NCBI GenBank assembly: GCA_002070105.1
Contig: MWCQ01000017.1
Coordinates: 1-53,755 of the forward strand
Length of the DNA: 53,755 bases
Direction of reading: 5' to 3'
From: Firmicutes bacterium ADurb.Bin193
GTDB taxonomy: Bacteria > Bacillota > Clostridia > Monoglobales > Firm-18
A program made the position numbers and the translations under genes. Of the stretch, positions 16,901 to 24,995 are shown piece after piece (the stretch's first letter is position 1; every line of letters starts with the position of its first letter). The notes under the pieces were generated by a model. The model worked only from the letters and a program-made list of their open reading frames with translations, did no database searches and was not told the origin of the DNA.

Positions 16901-17326
16901 TTATTTTTTTGTTGCCTTACGCATTGCAATTCCGATATCATCATAACTTTTGACAAGTCCTGCAAGCCACTCGGGAACGTGTGTCTCGCCGTTAGCGTCC
17001 GCAGTTTCCTGCACCTGCTCTTTTACAAACGAAGCGAGGGTTTGATGGTTCACCGAAAACAGATGGTCGTAACCGTTTTTACGAAGAACGGTATATAAAT
17101 CATCCTTACGTTCGGGTTCCGCAGACCAGCGGGTGGTGGTTGTTAGAATATACATCCTGTCCCCCCGAGTGAAGTTCGGGCATTCGGCTTCCGCCATAGC
17201 ATCCGAAAGTTCTCGTACCGTGGCTTCAATCTCCGTATTGATGTCCTTTAACATGGCGGTATAATCGTCTTTTTCCTCTCTGAGGCTGCGAAGTTTATCC
17301 GCCAATTCAAACATTGTATTATCCAA
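16901..17326 (-). CDS. Phage early protein, coiled-coil N terminus, unknown function
   Basis: 141 residues. The likely start is TTG at 17326, since GGAGGT lies about nine bases before it; ATG at 17314 is the alternative. Residues 5-45 (heptad-like, FELADKLRSLREEKDDYTAML) suggest a coiled coil, followed by a compact domain containing TTTTRWSAEPERKDDLYTVL and ending in a basic tail. It overlaps the end of the SNF2 gene by 8 bases and precedes the cysteine-cluster gene, so it belongs to the replication set. No function can be assigned. Confidence 0.65.
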   Translation of the reverse strand: MDNTMFELADKLRSLREEKDDYTAMLKDINTEIEATVRELSDAMAEAECPNFTRGDRMYILTTTTRWSAEPERKDDLYTVLRKNGYDHLFSVNHQTLASFVKEQVQETADANGETHVPEWLAGLVKSYDDIGIAMRKATKK

Positions 17327-18731
17327 AAATCTTACCTCCGTTTCTATAATCGTCTACCAGCGCCCGTGCCAAGTCTGCTTTGCTTCGCAGGGCTTTCAGC
17401 ACCTGTTCGTCAACCGTGCCGCGCGCCGTGAGATATATAAAGGTACACGGTTCGGTTTGCCCGTTGCGGTGAATGCGTGATTTGGTTTGTTCAAAATCCG
17501 ACATACTATAATTTTCACTGTAAAACACAAGTGTTGACGCTGCTGTTAAAGTAAGTCCCAAACCGATGGTGGTTATCTGCCCAACCATGACTTTCACATC
17601 AGGGTCAGTCTGGAATGCCGCCACCTGTTCCGTCCGGTTTTTCACATCACCGTAAATGCAGGAGTATCGGATATTGCATTTTTCAAGCATTTTGCAAATC
17701 GCCTTGACTTCCGGCACAAAGTGGGCAACAACCACTAATTTTTTATCCTCGGCAGTTGCGACATCCACAATATCCTCCAGCGCCGTCATCTTCGCCGTGC
17801 TAATACGCTGTGGGTCTCCGTCATCGTTGCTCAAAAAGCCGCCGGTAAGCTGTGATAACCGCAGAATTTTGGTGAGAATATTGCTTGCTGTAATCTCGCC
17901 CCGCTCCAGCTCGGCATAATTTTCTTTTACAAGCTCACGATAAATACGCATGGCGGACGGTTCCAATTCCACATAGCGGATGATGTCAGTTGTTTCAGGC
18001 AAATCCAGACATTCTGCCTTGGTGGCCCGATAGGCAATGCTATGCAACCGCCGCATTAGTTCCGACTCCATTGATTTTTTGAGAACAGGCGTGTATAATC
18101 CGTATCCCGTCATGTCAAAATATTTGTTGCGAAAACTGTAAAAACTGTTGCCGAAAATAGATGGGTTCAGGAATTTATACGGAGAGAAAATGTCTATTGC
18201 TTTATTCGTCACAATCGTCCCAGTGAGCAGCAACCGATAATCCGCTGAAGCTCCAAGCCTGTGCATTGCTTTTGAAACCGCTGTGTTATGCGTTTTCAGT
18301 TTGTGTCCTTCATCGGCGATAATCAGGTCGGGCTTCCAAGCAGCAATTTCCTTTTCCAGCCGCCATGCTGATTCATAATTAACAACGGCGACCTGAAACC
18401 CTGCACCTTGCATATTCCGCAGGGCATCCGCTTTCTTTGCACCGTTTCCTTCCAGCACCGTCAGCGTGTAATCAAATGCCGCGAACTTTTCAAATTCATC
18501 CCGCCAAACACCGAGAATGGAAAGCGGAGCAACGATAAGTGTTCTCTGAATCAGCCCGGATTTTCGCAGGGCTCCGGCGATGGCTATGGTAGTCAGTGTC
18601 TTTCCTGTTCCCATCTCCATCAAAAGCGCATACCCCCTTCCTTTTTCAAGCGCCGTAAGTGCAGCGGCATATGCCTCCTTCTGATGCGCAAACGGTGCCG
18701 CCCGAATGGGCATTTTAATTTCCACATTCAT
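17319..18731 (-). CDS. Phage SNF2-type DEAD/DEAH helicase
   Basis: About 470 residues from ATG at 18731 (MNVEIKMPIR), with AAGGAGG nearby. SF2 motifs in order: MEMGTGKTLTTIAIAG (Walker A, about 38-52), IIADEGHKLKTHNT (DEGH instead of DEAH, about 134), LLLTGTIVTNK (motif III), VKVMVGQITTIGLGL and FEQTKSRIHRNGQ (motif VI with arginine finger). Single-polypeptide SNF2 proteins of this size are standard in clostridial phage early regions and presumably remodel or unwind DNA during replication. It overlaps the HTH gene upstream by 17 bases. Confidence 0.94.
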   Translation of the reverse strand: MNVEIKMPIRAAPFAHQKEAYAAALTALEKGRGYALLMEMGTGKTLTTIAIAGALRKSGLIQRTLIVAPLSILGVWRDEFEKFAAFDYTLTVLEGNGAKKADALRNMQGAGFQVAVVNYESAWRLEKEIAAWKPDLIIADEGHKLKTHNTAVSKAMHRLGASADYRLLLTGTIVTNKAIDIFSPYKFLNPSIFGNSFYSFRNKYFDMTGYGLYTPVLKKSMESELMRRLHSIAYRATKAECLDLPETTDIIRYVELEPSAMRIYRELVKENYAELERGEITASNILTKILRLSQLTGGFLSNDDGDPQRISTAKMTALEDIVDVATAEDKKLVVVAHFVPEVKAICKMLEKCNIRYSCIYGDVKNRTEQVAAFQTDPDVKVMVGQITTIGLGLTLTAASTLVFYSENYSMSDFEQTKSRIHRNGQTEPCTFIYLTARGTVDEQVLKALRSKADLARALVDDYRNGGKIFG

Positions 18732-19074
18732 GACCTCCTTCAATTTTTTCTTTGTTTCTTATAGAACCTTGCGCACGAAGCAGGTCACGGATGATGTCGG
18801 CTTTCGGTTTGTCTAACGTATCCATAAGGGAAATCAGCAACTCCTGCTGTTCCTGTGTTAACCGATTCTGATATGTATGGTAGTTCTGATTCAGCCTTAC
18901 ACACCCACCGTTCCCGCGCACAGTCTCAACGGGGTATTCCGCCGTGAGTACAAGAATGTCGTTTTTGATTGTTCTGACAGACACGCCAAGTTGAAAAGCT
19001 AAATTCTTAACTTGTTCACTTCGTCTGCCTTCCAATATTTTAATAATCTCAGCTCTGCGTTCATTTGCACTCAC
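18715..19074 (-). CDS. DeoR-type HTH protein at the start of the early operon
   Basis: About 119 residues from GTG at 19074 (SANERRAEIIKIL) with GGGGGTG upstream; an extension to 19104 has no ribosome site. The first 55 residues form a winged helix of DeoR/HTH_11 type (RRSEQVKNLAFQLGVSVRTIKNDI), then NGGCVRLN as the wing. The C-terminal part is helical (LTQEQQELLISLMDTLDKPKADII). It is the first gene of the minus-strand run into the SNF2 and replication genes, so it may regulate the early operon. No ligand domain is present. Confidence 0.8.
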   Translation of the reverse strand: MSANERRAEIIKILEGRRSEQVKNLAFQLGVSVRTIKNDILVLTAEYPVETVRGNGGCVRLNQNYHTYQNRLTQEQQELLISLMDTLDKPKADIIRDLLRAQGSIRNKEKIEGGHECGN

Positions 19075-19403
19075 GGTTTCACACCCCCTTTCTCTTAGGC
19101 TCACTTATATTCTGCAATTCAAAGGTGCAGGGTTTTTGCACCTTTGAAAAAATAGTTTAAAAAACTTCTCCCAATACCATATCTGAATGTATAAAAAACT
19201 GACTGAGCAACAAAAAAGGCCATGGGCATCCGCTGTTTCCAGCGTTACCCCGGCCTTAAGTGGTGGTTGCCATATTGCGAAATCCATAAGAGGAAATGTG
19301 AGTGGGCATCCCTTGTACGGCAAATCTTTTCTCGGCAATATGTACCCCGATTTGACTCAGTCAGTAAAACTACTCATAAAATATTTAATTATACCCGGCA
19401 TTT
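19075..19403. other. Gene-poor stretch between early operon and zinc-ribbon gene
   Basis: No reading frame here is convincing; the plus-strand frames have unlikely composition and no family signal. The clear structure is the hairpin at 19216-19257. An AT-rich minus-strand segment just upstream of 19074 is suitable for an early promoter, but no strong hexamer pair was found. Confidence 0.5.
19216..19257 (-). terminator. Strong rho-independent terminator
   Basis: On the minus strand AAGGCCGGGG pairs with CCCATGGCCTT, with an inner perfect GCTG/CAGC stem closed by a GAAA loop, followed by TTTTTT. It would end transcripts from the zinc-ribbon gene and the lysogeny genes before the early operon, insulating the two. 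Confidence 0.7.
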
Positions 19404-19586
19404 CTATGCCTTTGGTGAAGCCCTCGCTTTTGTCGTTACCTGTGTGTTTAGATTGGCACAGAAGTATTTATGACAAAAAGGACACTCTATGGAAATATTA
19501 ACGTCAGCTTGTCTATCTGCCATCACCATGCCCTTTGAACACCATGGGCAGATATAGAGGTGCTTGAATGCTGATTTGTTGTTCAT
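19404..19586 (-). CDS. Small zinc-ribbon protein
   Basis: About 60 residues from ATG at 19586 (MNNKSAFKHLY), preceded by AGAGGAA; two earlier in-frame ATGs are possible. Two cysteine pairs, CPWC near residue 10 and CPFC about 23 residues later, flank GMVMADRQADVNISIE and form a classic treble-clef or zinc-ribbon layout. Short proteins like this are seen in Firmicute mobile elements, with no known role. It stands alone between the ImmA-like gene and the terminator. Confidence 0.6.
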   Translation of the reverse strand: MNNKSAFKHLYICPWCSKGMVMADRQADVNISIECPFCHKYFCANLNTQVTTKARASPKA

Positions 19587-19788
19587 AGGCATTTCCTCTG
19601 GGATGGTCTTTCGCATGTATACTTATGTTTTCTGATTATTTCTTTCACACCTGTCCCTCCATAGTTATATATTTTTGGGCAAAAAATCTTTATTTGTCAA
19701 TCCGTTTACTTGTATATATTCATATTAACACTTATTTATAAAAACACGGTATCTCTCAAAAGGCGATACCGTTAAGTGGTTCGCGACT

Positions 19789-20532
19789 CTATGCTATAGA
19801 AGCAAATCCAAATCTTTTTAATCTGATTTCTGTGGCGGCAAATGAAACATTAAATACGTTCGAAATATCCCGAATGATGTTTCCATAAATATATGGATCC
19901 AACTGTATATTTATCTGTTTCATGTTACCTCCATAATAATACGAAATTTTGTCAATCGCCAAACGTTGGAAGGGTATACTGGGCATTAGCAAAGCCGCTG
20001 CTAATCCATCGGCTTGCCACTCTTCCCACTCGGGGTCTGTTCGAATCAAGCGCAAATCTGAATCAGGAATAAAAATAATGTTTTCAATGTTTTTGGAATC
20101 GCAGGAAACCGTTTTTAATGCGAATTTTTGATTTGTAGGTGAATGATAGGTTCTGTGCAATATCCAATGAGCAACTTCATGCGCGATTGTGAAGCGTCGG
20201 CGTGGTAAATTTACTTGTCCGCTTAGACTAATATCGACAACGATAGTGCCGCCAAGGATGTCAAGCGTCTTTTGATTATAGCGTAAGTCATAGCAAGAAA
20301 TACTATCATCCTCAAATGCAATCAGGCCCAGCGTGGATTTATCAGGGCTTAAGCATTTACTAAGAATATCAAGAAACAGGCACTCTTTTGCCAAGTAAAC
20401 AATGTCAACTTCCTTCGCAAACTCCGCTACAGAAGGTATTTCATTTCTCAACACTTGGTTTGCAATGTCATCCATATCGTCCCTGCTAATAATAAACATC
20501 CCGTTCGACTTTTGTGGGTAATTCAATTCCAT
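19789..20532 (-). CDS. ImmA/IrrE-like metallopeptidase
   Basis: 247 residues. The zincin motif FTIAHEVAHWILHRTYH (about 133-149) gives the HExxH pair, and EWQADGLAAALLMP downstream gives the third ligand region (ExxA..FAAxLLMP type). Peptidases of this family cleave XRE-type phage or ICE repressors after DNA damage. The repressor gene is 22 bases upstream in the same operon, the usual ImmR-ImmA pairing. Inference: it controls induction of prophage A. Confidence 0.92.
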   Translation of the reverse strand: MELNYPQKSNGMFIISRDDMDDIANQVLRNEIPSVAEFAKEVDIVYLAKECLFLDILSKCLSPDKSTLGLIAFEDDSISCYDLRYNQKTLDILGGTIVVDISLSGQVNLPRRRFTIAHEVAHWILHRTYHSPTNQKFALKTVSCDSKNIENIIFIPDSDLRLIRTDPEWEEWQADGLAAALLMPSIPFQRLAIDKISYYYGGNMKQINIQLDPYIYGNIIRDISNVFNVSFAATEIRLKRFGFASIA

Positions 20533-20554
20533 ACGATATCAACCTTCCTCAGCA

Positions 20555-20923
20555 TTACTTCTTCTTATCAATTCCGTCAATAAACTTCTGCCATTGGGTC
20601 TCAGAAATATTATGGTCACGAGCTTTTCTTAGAGCAACACGTGCAATGTCTGTTTTGACAATGTAATCCGTTAAGTCGGGATATTCACCATCGCGTATTT
20701 CTCCTGCAAGGTCATAAAACTGATTTAGTTCTTCACCAGATATTTTTAGTGTCTCCACCATTTTCTCAAGATATTTGACTGGCGGCCATCTGTTCCCCTT
20801 TTCTATATCGCTAAGATAAGCTGGAGCCATTTCAATTTCTGCCGCAACACCTCTTAGAGACATACCTATTGCTTCGCGCTTCTCCCGTACAAACGCTCCG
20901 AAAGTCTGTTTCCCATCATTCAT
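20555..20923 (-). CDS. XRE-family repressor of prophage A
   Basis: 122 residues from ATG at 20923 (MNDGKQTFGAFV), with AGGGAGGA nine bases upstream. The HTH_3 domain covers about residues 8-65 (FVREKREAIGMSLRGVAAEIEMAPAYLSDIEKGNR split over two helices), followed by a helical tail. A promoter and a 14-bp palindrome (TATGTGTACACATA) lie directly upstream, suggesting autoregulation. Together with the ImmA/IrrE-like gene it forms the lysogeny switch. Confidence 0.9.
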   Translation of the reverse strand: MNDGKQTFGAFVREKREAIGMSLRGVAAEIEMAPAYLSDIEKGNRWPPVKYLEKMVETLKISGEELNQFYDLAGEIRDGEYPDLTDYIVKTDIARVALRKARDHNISETQWQKFIDGIDKKK

Positions 20924-20950
20924 CTGGATTCCTCCCTTATTGTTAATGTG

Positions 20951-20996
20951 TATGTGTACACATATATAGATTAACATATTTTTGTGAGCTTGTCAA
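20951..20996 (-). promoter_or_regulatory. Repressor promoter with 14-bp palindromic operator
   Basis: On the minus strand TTGACA (20991-20996) and TAATCT (20968-20973) are 17 bases apart. The perfect palindrome TATGTGTACACATA (20951-20964) overlaps the expected transcription start. It is the best candidate operator of the XRE repressor. The plus-strand promoter at 21085 lies about 120 bases away. Confidence 0.65.
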
Positions 20997-21084
20997 TAGA
21001 TCCGTTAAATCATTTCCAGATTTTTATAATGTCACGCAAATATATGCGAACGCTTAGTAAATTTAAGAATATGCTTATTTAATA

Positions 21085-21113
21085 TTGACATTTTAGAGAT
21101 TATCCGTTATACT
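21085..21113 (+). promoter_or_regulatory. Consensus sigma-A promoter for the methyltransferase-helicase operon
   Basis: TTGACA (21085-21090), 17-base spacer, TATACT (21108-21113): an almost perfect sigma-A promoter. Transcription would begin near 21120, 33 bases before the XRE gene that starts at 21153 after GAGGTG. It is the only strong plus-strand promoter before the six-gene run. Confidence 0.75.
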
Positions 21114-21152
21114 TTTATTGGAATTAATTTGTTCGCGGATTGAGGTGCTACT

Positions 21153-21362
21153 ATGGCAGTTAGTTATAAAAAGTTGTGGAAAGAACTCATTGATAGAGAT
21201 ATGCGAAAACAAGATTTGCAAATCAAGGCAAATATCAGTGCGGTCACGATTGCAAAATTGGGTCGAAATGAGAATGTTACTACCAGTGTTCTTTCTAAAA
21301 TATGCAAGGCTCTGGATTGTAACATCGGTGATATTATGGATATTGTAGATGATGAGCAGTAG
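21153..21362 (+). CDS. Small XRE/Cro-like regulator, possible controller protein
   Basis: 69 residues consisting of a single HTH domain (YKKLWKELIDRDMRKQDL, then ANISAVTIAKLGRNENVTT and ALDCNIGDIMDIV). Proteins of this type often precede C5 methyltransferase genes in Firmicutes and may play the role of restriction-modification controller proteins, delaying or limiting expression. It lies 39 bases before the methyltransferase gene under the promoter at 21085. It could alternatively be a Cro-like regulator of prophage A, being divergent from the repressor. Confidence 0.88.
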   Translation: MAVSYKKLWKELIDRDMRKQDLQIKANISAVTIAKLGRNENVTTSVLSKICKALDCNIGDIMDIVDDEQ

Positions 21363-21401
21363 TTCACTTCTAAAAAAATTACTGCTTTGGAGGGAATTTG
21401 A

Positions 21402-22754
21402 ATGGCAAAGAAAACGGTGAAATTTATAGACCTGTTTGCCGGTTTGGGTGGAATTAGGATTGGATTTGAAGAAGCATTCAAACAGGCTGGATATAAGACA
21501 AAATGTGTTCTCACTTCAGAGATCAAGGAAGCGGCAATCACGGCACTTAATCTGAATTTTCCTGGCGAAAAAGTAGATGGTGATATTACACAGATTAAAT
21601 CTAAAGACATCCCTGATTTCGATTTTTTGCTTGGCGGATTTCCGTGTCAGGCATTCAGTGTGGCAGGAAAACAACGCGGATTCGCCGATACGAGAGGGAC
21701 GTTGTTTTTCGAGATAGAACGTATACTCCGAGATAAGAAACCCTACGGTTTTTTGCTGGAGAATGTTGAGGGGCTTGTAGTTCACGACTTGGCAAGTAAT
21801 ACGGACAAGCCGGGGAGAACTTTAAAAATTATACTTGAAAAATTGGAAAAGGAATTAGAATACAATGTTTCATGGGATGTGTTGGACGCACAGGATTTTG
21901 GAATCGCCCAAGCACGCAGACGCGTTTATATTGTAGGAACTCGCAAAGGCAAAATTTCATTAGGGGAGTTTCCTATTACAAGTGCTAAATTTGAAGATAT
22001 AATGGAAACAGGGTGCGATACGCTAAGGGGAAAGTTTATAGAAAAACTATTCAATAGGTATAATCCGGAGCAGTTATACGGTAAGGCAATCAAAGATAAG
22101 CGCGGTGGTGATAACAATATTCATAGTTGGGATATTGGTCTACGGGGAACAACAACCATTGCGGAGAGAGCATTATTAAACGCATTGTTGCTGGAACGTC
22201 GAAAAAAACACTGGGCCGAAAAAATTGGGATTGTTTGGATGGATGGAATGCCGCTGACTACAGAACAAATTCGTACTTTTCATGATAAACCCAATTTACA
22301 AGCAATGTTAGATAAATTGACAAAACAAGGGTATCTGGTTTTAGAACACCCCAAACAAAAAAAAGAAACCAAGGACTCTACTGAAGATAGAAAAATTTAT
22401 GAGCGAGTACCTGACAAAACAAAGCCAAAGGGATATAACATTGTTACAGGAAAACTGAGTTTTCAATTTAGTCGGATATTGTGTCCGGAATCGGTTACCC
22501 CGACACTCGTGGCAATGGATATGTCTACATTGGGTGTGATTGATAACGGTGGTTTACGAAGGTTGACATTGCGCGAAGGGTTGCGGTTATTTGGCTATTC
22601 TGATGATTATACACTTGATGCATTCAATGGCACAAAGAAAGGACTTAAGCAAGGGTTTGATTTGTTGGGAAACACTGTATGTGTTACTGTAATCAAAGCA
22701 GTTTCAGAAAGAATGGCAACAAATTATAAAGAGCATGGAGGGAAAGCGAAATGA
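21402..22754 (+). CDS. C5 cytosine DNA methyltransferase
   Basis: 450 residues, full length. Motifs: I FIDLFAGLGGIRIGFEEA (about 8-25), IV GGFPCQAFSVAGKQRGF with the catalytic cysteine (about 78-94), VI LLENVEGL (about 117-124), VIII DFGIAQARRRVYIVG (about 165-179), IX/X RRLTLREGLRLFGY and FDLLGNTVCVTVIKAV near the end. The recognition region (about 230-370) is of ordinary size and unrelated to the phage enzyme at 5-7 kb. Likely role: modify host DNA to protect it from the nucleases encoded downstream. The next gene overlaps by 4 bases (ATGA). The recognition site cannot be predicted. Confidence 0.95.
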   Translation: MAKKTVKFIDLFAGLGGIRIGFEEAFKQAGYKTKCVLTSEIKEAAITALNLNFPGEKVDGDITQIKSKDIPDFDFLLGGFPCQAFSVAGKQRGFADTRGTLFFEIERILRDKKPYGFLLENVEGLVVHDLASNTDKPGRTLKIILEKLEKELEYNVSWDVLDAQDFGIAQARRRVYIVGTRKGKISLGEFPITSAKFEDIMETGCDTLRGKFIEKLFNRYNPEQLYGKAIKDKRGGDNNIHSWDIGLRGTTTIAERALLNALLLERRKKHWAEKIGIVWMDGMPLTTEQIRTFHDKPNLQAMLDKLTKQGYLVLEHPKQKKETKDSTEDRKIYERVPDKTKPKGYNIVTGKLSFQFSRILCPESVTPTLVAMDMSTLGVIDNGGLRRLTLREGLRLFGYSDDYTLDAFNGTKKGLKQGFDLLGNTVCVTVIKAVSERMATNYKEHGGKAK

Positions 22755-23677
22755 TGGTCGATAAACCAGCAAAATTAAAGACAGATGATCTTATTAGTAC
22801 ATCAACCATGTTCTTTGTTGACAAAGAAGTTGATGAAAGGTTTTCACAAAAAGTTTCAGATGATGTCAACTCGTTAAAAGATAAGTTGCAACGAATTAAT
22901 TCGCCGGACGAGCTGAAAAAATATATTCGTGAGGATAAAAAATCTATAAGCAATATTATAACGCTCCTCAGCATTAGGGTTGAAAAATTCAAGCGAGTTG
23001 TTACTATGCTTCGATTGGCTAAAGGGCATAACCCTACAGGAGAATGGGACACAAAGAAAATTCGAAGTGTGATGTTAGAAGATAGTTGCTTTATGGATGA
23101 AATTTGTGAGCTGTTGACAAGTGGGGCCACATCTGAAAAGTTCATTGCGAAAATGCCTCTATTTTATCTGGAGAATTTCACAATAGACCTTAGTAAAATA
23201 TCATTATTGACACACGAGGATGCAATAAAACGCTTTGTTAAGCAGGGTCTTGAGGTAAAGTACAATAGCAGTATTAAAGACTCTTTTTTTGAACGTGCAA
23301 CAGGTATAATAAAGTCAATATGCGAAGGGAAAGGGTTGCTATTTAAGATAAAACAGCATATTTCCCTAATAGATAGAGAGGCAAGTTTTGTCATTTATAA
23401 TAATGATACACCAGCAATTATAATCGACATTGCATATGGTGTGACAACGTCAAGTGCACAGACGAGATATGCAACTCAGGCCGAAAAAACAGCAAAAACC
23501 ATTAAGAACAAAAATAAGCATGATGGCACATCAATCGCATATGTAAACCTTTTAGATGGAGCAGGTTGGGTAGGTCGTTTATCTGATTATAAAAAAATAC
23601 ATCGATGTTCAGACTATTTACTCAATCTCAACTCACTTAATACCATTGAACAGATAATCGATTATTATATTGGATAA
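22751..23677 (+). CDS. Unassigned protein, candidate restriction endonuclease
   Basis: 308 residues, not recognised as a named family. The first 170 residues are helical with a coiled-coil look (SLKDKLQRINSPDELKKYI). The C-terminal 130 residues contain FVIYNND, IIIDIAYGVTTSSAQTRYA and a following basic helix (EKTAKTIKNKNK), a strand-strand-helix order like PD-(D/E)xK cores; the SSxxT step recalls DpnII-type enzymes, a weak resemblance. Its start overlaps the methyltransferase stop by 4 bases, as restriction genes often do. A nuclease is therefore likely by position and plausible by sequence, but unproven; a specificity or adaptor subunit is the alternative. Confidence 0.6.
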   Translation: MMVDKPAKLKTDDLISTSTMFFVDKEVDERFSQKVSDDVNSLKDKLQRINSPDELKKYIREDKKSISNIITLLSIRVEKFKRVVTMLRLAKGHNPTGEWDTKKIRSVMLEDSCFMDEICELLTSGATSEKFIAKMPLFYLENFTIDLSKISLLTHEDAIKRFVKQGLEVKYNSSIKDSFFERATGIIKSICEGKGLLFKIKQHISLIDREASFVIYNNDTPAIIIDIAYGVTTSSAQTRYATQAEKTAKTIKNKNKHDGTSIAYVNLLDGAGWVGRLSDYKKIHRCSDYLLNLNSLNTIEQIIDYYIG

Positions 23678-23699
23678 CAAGAGCTGGAGGTTGAATAAA

Positions 23700-24983
23700 A
23701 TGACATCAGAAGAAAGAAAAAACAAATTGGTCGAAATACAGCAAGGCGAACCCAGTATGACAGGTATAACGCTTACATATCACGGTGAAAGAAAGTCATT
23801 CGAGGCCTATCGCATACCATTGGCATTTTTAACATACAACCCCTACAATGGGCGTATCGGTAGTGAGGTTAAGTCGTATGAGCGTCAACACCATCAGCTT
23901 AACCCTGACAATGAGGCGGACGTGAAAATTATTGAGCGTTTTCTTTGGGAATCAAAGGAAAATGCCAATAAGCGCACAATGGAAAGTTTGCTGTTTGACC
24001 ACCAACAGCGTTTTGGTATTGTAACCGCTGATGGGAAGATAATTGATGGGAATAGACGCGCGAGTCTCTTAAATCGGATTTGGAATGATGAAACAATTCC
24101 GCCGAATCAAAAACAACATTGTCAGTATTTTGAAGCAATCATTCTGCCTATTGATGCAGACAGGAAAGAAATACTGCGCCTTGAAACCACTTACCAAATG
24201 GGTGAAGACGCAAAAGTTGATTATGGTCCTATCGAAAAGTATCTTAAAGCCGGAGACTTAGCTGAGGAAGGTTTTTCAAACAAAGAAATCGCAAGTTTTA
24301 TGGGTATCGAAAATCGTGAAGTCGAGATGTATCTTAACGTATTGCAACTGATGAACGATTACTTGGACACCTATGGTTATACGGGAATTTATACACAACT
24401 GGATACTCGCGAAGATTCATTTATTAAACTTGAAACGGCATTGAGAGTTTATAAAGCGGGAGGCGTTTCCAAAATGTGGGCCTATGACATAGAGGCCGAT
24501 GTCTCTGACTTAAAGAGTATCGCCTTTGATTACATTCGTTTAGGCTTGGATCAACTTGAATTTAGGGATATCATTCGAAAACCAAATAAAAACAACACAG
24601 AATCCAGTTTTTTTGCGAATGAGGAAATTTGGAGAGCTTTCTCGGAGGGACATTTTGAGACTATCGATACCGTGACGGAAAAACCAGTTGAAGATATTAT
24701 TCGAGAAAATCCAACAGGAGATTTGAAGAGGTTACTTCGTTCGAGGGATAATGACTGGAAAAAAAGCATCGGCGAAAAGTTGTCTGCTAACTTTATGCAC
24801 TTCAAGGACAAGCTGAATAACAAGCAACAGGCTGCTGAACCAATTAAACTTCTGCAAAAGGCGTGGGAAGCGCTTTCTGCGGTTGATACGACACAACCGT
24901 CCTTCAAGTGCGATCCCGGCATAAAAGAGTATTTGGATAACATTCAAGATGTAATTACTGAGTACAACGGAATACTGGAATAG
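23700..24983 (+). CDS. ParB/sulfiredoxin-like DGNRR protein
   Basis: 427 residues from ATG at 23700 (MTSEERKNKL), with GGAGG upstream; a TTG at 23670 would overlap the previous gene. A ParB-type N-terminal domain is shown by PLAFLTYNPYNGRIGSEV (the motif near residue 40) and GIVTADGKIIDGNRRASLL with the nucleotide-contacting DGNRR near 117-121. A helix-turn-helix-like FSNKEIASFMGIENREVEMYL follows at about 198-218, like the ParB middle domain. The rest is helical. Such domains bind or hydrolyse nucleoside triphosphates and clamp or nick DNA. In this operon it may license DNA loading of the helicase, which is inference. Confidence 0.8.
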   Translation: MTSEERKNKLVEIQQGEPSMTGITLTYHGERKSFEAYRIPLAFLTYNPYNGRIGSEVKSYERQHHQLNPDNEADVKIIERFLWESKENANKRTMESLLFDHQQRFGIVTADGKIIDGNRRASLLNRIWNDETIPPNQKQHCQYFEAIILPIDADRKEILRLETTYQMGEDAKVDYGPIEKYLKAGDLAEEGFSNKEIASFMGIENREVEMYLNVLQLMNDYLDTYGYTGIYTQLDTREDSFIKLETALRVYKAGGVSKMWAYDIEADVSDLKSIAFDYIRLGLDQLEFRDIIRKPNKNNTESSFFANEEIWRAFSEGHFETIDTVTEKPVEDIIRENPTGDLKRLLRSRDNDWKKSIGEKLSANFMHFKDKLNNKQQAAEPIKLLQKAWEALSAVDTTQPSFKCDPGIKEYLDNIQDVITEYNGILE

Positions 24984-24995
24984 TTGGTGATAATA

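Larger units (their letters stand above)
1..21000. mobile_element. Prophage A, partial (siphovirus-type, right part)
   Basis: The sequence shows a nearly unbroken minus-strand gene series running from repressor and ImmA-like genes through DNA replication genes to terminase, portal and prohead protease. This order is typical of Firmicute siphoviruses with HK97-type heads. The left edge is cut inside the protease gene, so capsid, tail and lysis genes lie outside the window. The right limit is uncertain: the XRE repressor near 20.9 kb is the last gene clearly belonging to the phage. No integrase and no attachment repeats were seen on the right side, so the element may be defective or may extend through the methyltransferase operon at 21-28 kb. 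Confidence 0.85.

Noticed and set aside
19187-19501. Plus-strand frames of 104 and 83 codons
   Set aside because: They cross the terminator hairpin and the zinc-ribbon gene, lack ribosome sites and show no recognisable domain.
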